Source: Candidatus Kouleothrix ribensis (GTDB taxonomy: Bacteria; Chloroflexota; Chloroflexia; Chloroflexales; Roseiflexaceae). From it: DNA of 64,000 bases. Under the pieces are notes generated by a model, which did no database searches, was not told the DNA's origin, and saw only the letters and a list, made by a program, of their open reading frames with translations. A program made the translations under genes and the position numbers. The first letter of the stretch is position 1. Every line of letters starts with the position of its first letter. This document shows, in pieces, positions 26,626 to 34,498 of this stretch. The stretch lies in the NCBI GenBank assembly GCA_016722075.1, contig JADKGW010000001.1, positions 3,038,001 through 3,102,000 on the forward strand. The letters are read 5' to 3'.

Positions 26626-26991
26626 GGTTGCCCCCTTCTCAGTCGCAAGACTGCACACTGACGATGCATCCAGTTGTGTCTGCGAATATTCGGCGAGTGC
26701 CTCAATGACCAGAATCGCGCCAAGTGTCGTACGGCATTGTTAGGTGTAATCTGCTTCTCATACAGTGTAAGAACGACAAATACCGCCAAATTCGCCGCAA
26801 TAGATTGCTTGGACTGCTCGGTCGGCTCACCTTCGGTTGCTTCAGTGGTACAGAATGACTACTGCTGCACAGCGTGTATACATTATACAATAGCACATGT
26901 GGCTGGAAGGTAACGCGGCACGTCGATCTTGCGCAGCGCATCAACCTTGCGGCTGGTGTAGCCGTGCTGCTGCGGCTAAGACGCGTGCAGC
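26626..26991. other. Intergenic region and left breakpoint of the Jet remnant
   Basis: No gene was identified. AT-rich sequence around 26870-26900 (GTATACATTATACAAT) may be promoter-like. A stop codon at about 26978 immediately precedes the jetC frame, so everything N-terminal in jetC is cut off near 26980. A minus-strand run QQHGYTSRKVDALRKIDVPR near 26900-26975 may be the end of an unknown gene. Confidence 0.35.
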
Positions 26992-28009
26992 ATGGCTGTC
27001 GATAAAATCGGCGATCAGGCGCGGATCGATCTGCTGCGCGAAAACTACAAAAACCTGACCAGCGCCCACGACGCGATCGCCAAAGCCGAGCAGCAGCTTG
27101 CACGCCTGCGCCCGCTGCTAGCCGAAGCCGAGCAACACAGCCAGCTTCAGGGCCGCATTGCCGAAGCCGAACAATGCGCCGAGTTTGCGCCGCGCTATTT
27201 CGCCCGCCGCAAGCTTGGCCTGCTGGAACATGCGATTAGCGCAGCGCAAAACGACCTCGCGCAGCACGCTGCGACGCGCGCCACGCTAAACTGGAGATCA
27301 AACCGGGCAGCGCGCTGCACGACTGGCTCAAGGGCGATCTGATCGAGCATTGGGGGTACGTCTGCTGCGAGCAGATCGAGCAGTTCCAGCGCGAGCGACG
27401 GGCGCTCAGCATCAACGGCCAGGTCAAGAGCGGCGGCGCGCGCCATGAGAAGGACGACCGCTTCGCGCTCCACGACCGCACGCGCTATGTGCTTGGCTGG
27501 GACAACCGCGAAAAAATCGCCGCGCTGAAGCACGAATCGCAGGCCCGCGAGCGCGAGTTGCAGCAGGTGCGCGGTTCGATCACGGCTAACGAGCAAAAAA
27601 GCGATGAGTGGAAGAAGCGCCAGCAGGGATTGCGTGACCTGTTGGACTTCGAGAGCTACGCCGACCTGAACTGGCGCGCCGACGAACAGCAGATCGCCAC
27701 GTTTCAGGCCCAGCAGCGCGAGCTTGAACGGAGCGCCGACCACCTTCAGCAGCTTCAACAGCAGCTTGACGAACTCGGCGGCCAGATCAAAGCCGCAGAA
27801 ACGACGCTGGGCCAGCTTCAAGCGCTGATTGGGACGCGCGAAAGCGACCTGCGAAACTTCCAGCGCCAGCGCGCGCAAAGCGCAGCTCAGGTCATCGATC
27901 TCAAGCCCGCGCCGCAGCCGCTTGTCGCGCGGATCGAGGCCGTCCTCAAAGGTACAGCGCTCACGCTCGAAACGATCGACGGGCAGCAGAGCGAAACCGA
28001 GCGGTACTA

Positions 28010-28974
28010 GGCTCTTTCTGCCAATCCGTTTTCCGATATTATGTCGGCACGACGGCACGTGTCAGGAGGCGAAGATACCGTTCGATGAACGCCAACTTGA
28101 TCAACCCGAGATAGTTGAGCGCCAATTTCTCGTAGCGTGTCGCGACCGCGCGACACTCTTTCAGCCACCCTACGCACTGTTCGATGCCGCTGCGCCGGCG
28201 ATACTGTTCACGGTCATAGCCGATTGGGCGCCCACGCTTGCGTTTTCCCTTGTGCTGTTTAGGCGGAATGATCGGCTTGATCCCGCGCAACCGCAAGAAA
28301 TGGCGGATGCGCTGGGCATCATAAGCTCGGTCGGCTGCCAAGCGACAAGGCCGTCGCCGCACTCGGCCGCTTGCACGCTCAATGGCAACGTGCTCCATAA
28401 TCGTTTCGACCTGGGTCGATTCGTGGGTCTGTCCAGGCGTGAGACAGGCATCGAGCGGGATGCCGTTGCCATCGCTGAGCAGATGGATTTTGGTGCTAAA
28501 GCCGCCCACCGAGCAGCCAAGCGCGTGGTTGCCGGGTTCGACCTCACCGTCTGGCCCACTCTTTTCGGCGCCAGCAGCGACACGATGCGCACGGACGATT
28601 GTGCCATCCAGTGACCACTGCTCCCAGTCGATTGCACCATGTGCATCCAGTTTGGTTTGGAGCACCTTGAGGATGCGATCCCAAATGCCGTTGCGTCGCC
28701 AGGAAACGTAGCGGTCATAGATCGTCTTCCAGTTGCCGTAGCGCTCAGGAATGTCGGGCCAGGCGGCGCCGGCATGCAGTCGCCAGAAAATGCCGTTAAG
28801 AATCGGACGGTGCGGGTCATAAGGATGGCCGACCTTTCCATCATTAATCGGCAAAAAGGGTTCAATCAGCAGATAGTGTTCGTCAGAGAGTTCGTAGCGT
28901 GCCATCAGTGCTCCGGTTTCATTATGGTAAACCTGAAGTGTACCACAACCGAAACCGGATTGGCAGAAAGAGCC
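28010..28974 (-). mobile_element. IS5-family insertion sequence, 965 bp, complete
   Basis: The left end GGCTCTTTCTGCCAATCCG (28010-28028) matches the reverse complement of the right end (28956-28974), and the match continues with one mismatch to about 24 bp. The flanking dinucleotide TA at 28008-28009 and 28975-28976 is the target duplication. Deleting the element and one TA joins ETERY to YNNSAK in the jetC frame without a shift. It carries one transposase gene on the minus strand. Confidence 0.93.
28039..28905 (-). CDS. IS5-family DDE transposase
   Basis: ATG 28905 to TAA 28039 gives 288 residues. The N-terminal DUF4096-type part is RYELSDEHYLLIEPFLPIND with GIFWRLHAGAAWPDIPERYG. The catalytic acidic residues are visible in WSLDGTIVRAHR (Asp), LAADRAYDAQRIRHFLR (Asp) and RRSGIEQCVGWLKECRAVAT (Glu, in the Y/R-x-E-x-K-like region), followed by FIERYLRLLTR. 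The frame extends upstream only because it shadows jetC; the start is set by the inverted repeat 45-70 bp away. No frameshift is seen, so the transposase is probably active. Confidence 0.92.
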   Translation of the reverse strand: MARYELSDEHYLLIEPFLPINDGKVGHPYDPHRPILNGIFWRLHAGAAWPDIPERYGNWKTIYDRYVSWRRNGIWDRILKVLQTKLDAHGAIDWEQWSLDGTIVRAHRVAAGAEKSGPDGEVEPGNHALGCSVGGFSTKIHLLSDGNGIPLDACLTPGQTHESTQVETIMEHVAIERASGRVRRRPCRLAADRAYDAQRIRHFLRLRGIKPIIPPKQHKGKRKRGRPIGYDREQYRRRSGIEQCVGWLKECRAVATRYEKLALNYLGLIKLAFIERYLRLLTRAVVPT

Positions 28975-29942
28975 TACAACAACAGCGCCAAATCGCTCAG
29001 CGCCAACCTCAACAAGCTCGAAAACAGCGTGGTCGCGCAGATCGTCAACTTCAAGCGCGATTATCCGCAGGACACCGGCGACCTTGACAGTTCGATTGCA
29101 GCAGTGGGCGAATGCCGGCGTATGCTCGAGCGAATCGAACGAGATGACCTGCCCGCCCACCGGCAGCGCTTCAAGCAATGGCTCGATGGCAAAGTGCTCG
29201 AATCGATTATTGGCTTCAAAGGCGCGCTCGACACCCAGGTCGATACGATCCGCGAAAGCGTCGAAACGCTCAATCGCTCGCTGCGGCTGATCGACTACAC
29301 CGCCGCGACCTACATCCGCCTGCGCGCCGACCCGACGCGCGATACCGAGGTGCGAGATTTTCGGCACCAACTGCGCGCCTGCATCCCCGATGTCGGCCAG
29401 CGCAATGCCGAATCGAACGAGGCCAGCTTCCAGCGCATCCGCGCCCTGATCGAGCGATTCGAAAAGGAGCAGCGCTGGACCGACAAGGTCTCTGATGTGC
29501 GCAACTGGCTCGATTTCGCTGCCGAAGAGCGCTACCGCGAGGACGACAAGGAAAAGAATTTCTACTCCGATTCGTCGGGCAAATCGGGCGGGCAGAAGGC
29601 CAAGCTGGCCTACACGATATTGGCCTCGGCGATCGCCTACCAGTACGGGCTTGACCAGGAGGAGCAGCGCACGCGCACATTCCGCTTTGTAGTGGTGGAT
29701 GAGGCGTTCAGCAAATCGGACGAGGACAACGCCCGCTACGCGATGAATCTGTTCAAGCAGCTGAACCTGCAACTGCTGGTGGTCACGCCGCTCGACAAAA
29801 CCCACGTGGTCGAGCCATACATCGCCTCGTGCCACTTCGTGAGCAACAGCGTGGACGAGAACGACTCGCGTGTGGCGAACCTGACGATCCGCGAGTACTA
29901 CGAGCAGAAGGCCACGTTCGAGCAGCTTGCGCGGGCCGAGGC

Positions 29943-31091
29943 ATGATCACGCCTGAGGAAATCGGCGCGAAAGCTGCCCGCGCCTACATGCCATTCCTGC
30001 GCGCGTGGCTGCGCGGCGAGCCGTTCGCGCCGCTGGACATGCCAGCCGGTGCGCCGCCCGCCGATTTCCGCACCCTGGAGCGGGCGGTCGCCGCGCTGCT
30101 GCACAGCTCGAAGGATCGACGTGGCTTCGGCTACACCCTGGAATGGCACACGCGCGAGACACGGGCGCATGGCCGCCAGTCGCTGCCGGTGCGCATCCAT
30201 GTGCCAAGTGCCGAAGACATGCTGCTGCTGATCGGCAAACCGGCTGAGTTCGCTGCATTTGTGGACGACGTGGCGCTGATCCGCGCGGCGCTGCCGGAGC
30301 TAGAAGCCTGGCTCGAAGCCAACCCGCAGCATGTGATCGAGCAGCATGGCGCGTGGCCCGAGTTGCTGCGCGTGTGCGCCTACTTCCGGGCGAACCCGCA
30401 CCCGAACATGTACATCCGCGAGCTGCCGATCGCGCTTCACACCAAATTCATCGAACACCACAGTTCAATTCTGACCTGCCTGCTGGATGCGCTGCTGCCG
30501 GAAGCTGCTGTGAATCGCGAGGAAAAGCAGTTCGAGCGGCGCTATGGCCTGCGCTACGACACGCCCCTCATTCGCATCCGGCTGCTCGATGATACACTGC
30601 CAGCGCGGCTCGGGCTGGCGCTGATGGATGTGGCCGCGCCTGCTGCACAGCTGGCAGCACTGCCATGTGAAGGGCTACGCTGCGTGGTAGCCGAGAATAA
30701 GCTGGTGTTCTTGACTCTGCCGCCGCTGCCAAACACAATCGCGATCTTTGGCAGCGGCTTTCAGGTCGAACTGCTGCGCGAACTGCCGTGGCTACACGCA
30801 TGCCCAATCTGGTACTGGGGCGACCTCGATGCACAGGGCTTCCAGATACTCGCCCGGCTGCGCGCGCTGTTCCCGCAGGTCGTCTCGCTGATGATGGACG
30901 TCCCAACGTTTGAGGCATTCCGCGAGTTCGCTGTTTCTGGAACGGAATCCCGCGTTGTCGAACTTCCTCAACTGACACATGATGAACAGGCGCTGTACGC
31001 AAACCTAGCCCGCGCAAACCTGCGGCTGGAGCAGGAGCGGATCAGCTATATGTATGCAGTACAGCACATATACGACATTGCTACTAGTTAG
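29943..31091 (+). CDS. jetD: JetD, TOPRIM nuclease subunit of the Wadjet system (orphan)
   Basis: ATG 29943 overlaps the jetC stop (ATGA), giving 382 residues, the normal length. The N-terminal DUF3322 region spans about residues 10-190 (WHTRETRAHGRQSLPVRIHV; YIRELPIALHTKFIEHHSSI). The C-terminal DUF2220/TOPRIM part has the acidic residue in CVVAENKLVFLTLPPLPNT, then AIFGSGFQVELLRELPWLHA and the D-x-D motif in IWYWGDLDAQGFQILARLRA. In Wadjet, JetD cleaves plasmid DNA presented by the JetABC complex. Both catalytic acidic motifs are present, yet jetA, jetB and most of jetC are missing, so it is orphaned. Whether it is expressed is unknown. Confidence 0.9.
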   Translation: MITPEEIGAKAARAYMPFLRAWLRGEPFAPLDMPAGAPPADFRTLERAVAALLHSSKDRRGFGYTLEWHTRETRAHGRQSLPVRIHVPSAEDMLLLIGKPAEFAAFVDDVALIRAALPELEAWLEANPQHVIEQHGAWPELLRVCAYFRANPHPNMYIRELPIALHTKFIEHHSSILTCLLDALLPEAAVNREEKQFERRYGLRYDTPLIRIRLLDDTLPARLGLALMDVAAPAAQLAALPCEGLRCVVAENKLVFLTLPPLPNTIAIFGSGFQVELLRELPWLHACPIWYWGDLDAQGFQILARLRALFPQVVSLMMDVPTFEAFREFAVSGTESRVVELPQLTHDEQALYANLARANLRLEQERISYMYAVQHIYDIATS

Positions 31092-31251
31092 CCACGCGCT
31101 TCCGGCACTGGCGCGCGAAGTCACCCCGTTGGAGTACCAGTTCGCCGAGGTCGTTCAGGATCTGGGCGATCCCGGACGGGTCGCCCAGCGCTCGGACGAG
31201 CGTCAGACCCTCCACGAATAGCGCCTCCGCCCGCACGGTATCTTCCTGCAC
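31084..31251 (-). pseudogene. TPR fragment of a regulator
   Basis: About 55 codons give VQEDTVRAEALFVEGLTLVR ALGDPSGIAQILNDLGELVL QRGDFARQ, a single TPR-like unit as found in the C-terminal region of LuxR/SARP ATPase regulators. It has no start, and the upstream sequence (31252-31520) shows no further coding pattern. It overlaps the end of jetD by 8 bp on the opposite strand. It is probably the last remnant of a deleted regulator gene. Confidence 0.55.
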
Positions 31252-31520
31252 ATGCGCGATCTTTCCGGCACCGTGCGATGGCGAGGCGGCCTGCGCGACG
31301 GGTGATGCGCCGATGTAGATGTTCAGCACGAGCACATGTGAGAGCACGAGCCAGCAGCGTGCTTTCAAGCATCGCAAGCGGCGACTGCGTCAAAATTCAG
31401 GCTGAAGTGATGCGGGATTCATGCGGACTCTCTGTATCTGAATTCTGCCAATGAATATGGGGCGACCCCGGTCTTCGTGCGGGATCGCCACCGTGCTGCG
31501 CGCAGCGGATTGTCCTTCGT

Positions 31521-34049
31521 TTACTTGATGATCAGCGGAACGAGAGCACGATATTCCAGCTGATTCGGCTCGAGCACAATCGTAGCTTGTTCGACCGCCG
31601 AGAGATTGCCAGCATTGTCGCGATACTGGACACGGACGGTCTTGATTCCAGCGCCGCCGCTGAGCGTCCAGCCTCTGGTCGCCGCGTAGGGCTCCCAGCT
31701 TGACCAGTTCGTGCCATCGTTACTGAAGCGCATCACCGCCACACCCGAAGCCGGGGCGGCATCATCGCCAACAAGCGTCAGCATGACGTCGGTGTTGGTT
31801 GTCTGCGCCGCGCCGGTGTTAATCGCAAGCGTGCCAGTTGGCGCAACCGTGTCGAGGAAGATGGTCGCATTGCCGACGAGCGACCAGTTGTTCGCCACGT
31901 CGCGGAACTGGATGTAGACCGTACGCGGCCCGTTGTTGGCCGAGCCACCGGTAGCACTTTCGGTGAGCGACCAGGGGACACCCAGAACGGAACCTTTGGC
32001 ATAGGTGTAGTCGGCCCCGTAGGTCAGCTTACCAAAGGTCTTGTCGGGCTTATTCGAGAGCCGGACAACGCTCAGATCATTGGTGTCGGAGCCAGTGATC
32101 GACGTACCGAGATTGGGCGAGTTCGTGAACTGCGCCCCGCCATTGAGCGCAAAGGTGACAACGCTTGGTGGTGTCGTGTCGAGAATGATCGTGTCAGTTG
32201 CGGTGGCCGAGATATTGCCCGCGCCATCACGGAACTGTGCGTACACCGTCTTGACACCGTCACCGAGCACGAGATTCCAGAACAGGCGCATGGTAGTGTA
32301 TTGTTCCCAACCACCCCAGCTCACGCCATCATTGCTGAAGCGCATCTCTTTCAGGCCCGATCCGCCCGTATCGCTGGCCGACAAAAACAGTGTCACCTGG
32401 GTACTGCCGATGATTGCGGCGTTACTGTTGATCGAGATCGAGCCGGTTGGCGCAGTGGTGTCGGGTTGAATGATCGTAAAGCTGCCTTCCATGGCCCAGG
32501 CCGAGCCGGCGAAGGCAGGGTCGATCGCCTGCACACTCCAGTAGTAGGTGCCGTAGGGTAGCGTGGTTGTCCAGCTACGCTTCGAGCCGATGCTGCCGCG
32601 TTTCGGCAGGCGTCGGTAGCCGGTGCTGGGATTGGCCATCGGTGCCACGATATTGCTGCCGCCAGGGCTGGTGCCAACGCGCAGGTTGTAGCTGAGACCT
32701 GGCGACGCCGTCTGAGCATCAGCTGGTGCATTCCAGCTCAGCGTCGCCTGTTGGCCCGCGAGCGCAGCCTGTAGCGCGGCTGGGGCAGCAGGCGGGGTGT
32801 TGGCCGGGTTGCCGTTGTTGCGGTAGATGCGGGTGAAGCCAGTCGATGTACATGTGGTTGCGTCGGTTGGGTCTGTACAGGCCATCAGTGCCAGATCGAG
32901 ATCGCCATCGTTGTCATAGTCGGCCCAGGCAGCGGCATTCTGGTAGCTGTCAGGAAACACGTTGTTGATACCAGACCAGGAGGTGCCGCCATTATTATGA
33001 AAGATTTGCACGTTTCCTACCACACCTAAGTTGCCGAGGATGAACAGGTCGCTATATCCATCGTTGTCGTAGTCGCCCCAGCCAAGAACCCTGCTCGCAC
33101 TGCCCCCCTGGGCGGAGAATTGGGAAACGAATGTGCCGCCATTGTTGGTATACACGGCGCGCAGGTAGAGGTTAGTGGCTATGGCGCCGACAAGCGCAAC
33201 GTCAAGGTCGCCATCATTGTCGAAGTCGCCCCAGGCGGCCTTTCCAAATGCGATATCAGGCAGGCCGGATTGGAGGGCGGTGAATGTACCGGCATTGTTC
33301 TGATAGATCCGTGTATGTGGGGCACCATTGACGATCTTATCCACGCCGGTCAGCAGCAGGTCGAGGTCGCCGTCGTTGTCGTAGTCGCCCCAATCGAGCG
33401 ATCCTTGTGTGGTGGCCAGGAGGCCAGCCTGAATATCGACAAAGCTCCCGGCGTCGTTGCGGTAGATTCGGCTAATGATCTGATCAGTGTTGTTCACGAC
33501 CCCGCTCACGGCCAGGTCAGGGTCGCCATCGTTGTCGTAGTCGCCCCAGGCAAGCGCTGCATTCTGGAGACCGTAGGCGCCGCTGGGAAAGCCGGGAAAC
33601 AGCGTGTTGCTATCGGCAAACGTGCCATTGGTATTACGGTAGATCTTCAAGATTGGGCCGTTCACGAGCGTCCAGTAGCCAGCCAGCGCAAGATCCAGAT
33701 CGCCATCGTTATCGTAATCGGCCCAGGCATGTGCTCCAGCGAACACCCCTGGCAGATTAGCGCCGGCATCGGCGAACACACCATTGGTGTTGCGGTATAG
33801 CGTCGTGCGCTGGCCACCCAATGTACCGTTATAGTAGTAACCGGATACGAGCAGGTCGAGGTCGCCGTCGTTATCGTAGTCGGCCCAGGACATTGTGGAT
33901 CCCCAGGTGATATCGCCAGCCAGCCCGGCACCAATGTCGGTGAAGTTTGTGGCGGCGAACACGTGCGGGGCGGGGCTCAACGTCAGGTTCAGCCCTACCA
34001 GGACGAATAGCACAAGAATCCAAGGCGGGCGGCGGATGCGAGTCGGCAT
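31521..34049 (-). CDS. Secreted FG-GAP/VCBS propeller protein with Ig-like modules
   Basis: ATG 34049, with GGAAAGGAATTC upstream, gives 842 residues. The signal peptide is PPWILVLFVLVGLNLTLSP. Seven repeats of the calcium-binding FG-GAP/VCBS type (WADYDNDGDLDLLVSGY and variants, the sixth reading DYDNDGYSD) occur between residues 35 and 415 and should close a seven-bladed propeller. A fibronectin-III-like module follows (NTPPAAPAALQAALAGQQAT). Three immunoglobulin-like repeats come after, each starting DTTAPTGS/DTTPPSVV/DTVAPTG and containing MRFSNDG...WSSWEPY. The tail ends VPLIIK. It probably acts as an adhesin or scaffold on the cell surface. It is monocistronic. Confidence 0.88.
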   Translation of the reverse strand: MPTRIRRPPWILVLFVLVGLNLTLSPAPHVFAATNFTDIGAGLAGDITWGSTMSWADYDNDGDLDLLVSGYYYNGTLGGQRTTLYRNTNGVFADAGANLPGVFAGAHAWADYDNDGDLDLALAGYWTLVNGPILKIYRNTNGTFADSNTLFPGFPSGAYGLQNAALAWGDYDNDGDPDLAVSGVVNNTDQIISRIYRNDAGSFVDIQAGLLATTQGSLDWGDYDNDGDLDLLLTGVDKIVNGAPHTRIYQNNAGTFTALQSGLPDIAFGKAAWGDFDNDGDLDVALVGAIATNLYLRAVYTNNGGTFVSQFSAQGGSASRVLGWGDYDNDGYSDLFILGNLGVVGNVQIFHNNGGTSWSGINNVFPDSYQNAAAWADYDNDGDLDLALMACTDPTDATTCTSTGFTRIYRNNGNPANTPPAAPAALQAALAGQQATLSWNAPADAQTASPGLSYNLRVGTSPGGSNIVAPMANPSTGYRRLPKRGSIGSKRSWTTTLPYGTYYWSVQAIDPAFAGSAWAMEGSFTIIQPDTTAPTGSISINSNAAIIGSTQVTLFLSASDTGGSGLKEMRFSNDGVSWGGWEQYTTMRLFWNLVLGDGVKTVYAQFRDGAGNISATATDTIILDTTPPSVVTFALNGGAQFTNSPNLGTSITGSDTNDLSVVRLSNKPDKTFGKLTYGADYTYAKGSVLGVPWSLTESATGGSANNGPRTVYIQFRDVANNWSLVGNATIFLDTVAPTGTLAINTGAAQTTNTDVMLTLVGDDAAPASGVAVMRFSNDGTNWSSWEPYAATRGWTLSGGAGIKTVRVQYRDNAGNLSAVEQATIVLEPNQLEYRALVPLIIK

Positions 34050-34084
34050 CGCAGAATTCCTTTCCAGCATGCGGTGTACGCTGA

Positions 34085-34354
34085 TCAGGGCTTCGCGCCA
34101 TCGATGTCAGCACCATCCTGGGCGCCCGCCACAAAGCCCTGCCAAAATACCACGAGCTGCGCCAGATCGGCAAAGCCGTGGCGCTGGCCGGTGTGCGGCT
34201 CTTCCCAGCAGCGCAGTGGGTGCTCAGGCATGATCATCAGGCGTGGATCGCTTCCGTTATAGTGCCATGTGTGCTATGCTCCACTGTATCTGGTTCTCGT
34301 GTTTTGATCGTGTTTATCGCCCGCAATGATCGTGTTTTATATGTGGAGCGCCTG
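34085..34354 (+). other. Possible gene fragment in the gap before the SARP/WD40 gene
   Basis: The frame opened after a TGA at 34082 reads GLRAIDVSTILGARHKALPK, YHELRQIGKAVALAGVRLFP and AAQWVLRHDHQAW, which has the composition of a real protein, up to a stop at 34352. It has no plausible start or ribosome site and I do not recognise it. It may be the tail of a deleted gene. Confidence 0.3.
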
Positions 34355-34498
34355 TGATTGGCGTGCAGCGCGTACTGGTTGAAAGCCAGCCCGCAGCGGG
34401 CGCCCCTGCGGACATGTCAGCTTGCGCCATTCTCACGATGCGCCAGGCGAGTCCGAACTAGCCCCAGAGCGTTGCAGATTGCAGTCCATCGCGGAAGC

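Larger units (their letters stand above)
26992..29946 (+). pseudogene. jetC: Broken JetC (SMC-like ATPase of the Wadjet system)
   Basis: The remnant is in three blocks. 26992-27290 is coiled coil (DLLRENYKNLTSAHDAIAKA). After a deletion and frameshift near 27290, 27295-28009 reads KPGSALHDWLKGDLIEHWGY, RRALSINGQVKSGGARHEKD and DRTRYVLGWDN, then more coiled coil. A 965-bp IS5-family element interrupts codon Tyr-Tyr. 28977-29946 resumes with coiled coil and the C-terminal ATPase head: signature SGKSGGQKAKLAYTILASAI and Walker B FVVVDEAFSKSDEDNARYAM. The N-terminal head with Walker A is absent, as are jetA and jetB. JetC normally forms a condensin-like complex that extrudes and recognises plasmid DNA; this copy cannot. 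The stop overlaps jetD by 4 bp. Confidence 0.87.

Noticed and set aside
28906..29835. An upstream extension of the IS5 transposase frame to 598 codons
   Set aside because: It crosses the inverted repeat and lies antisense to jetC, whose motifs are on the plus strand.
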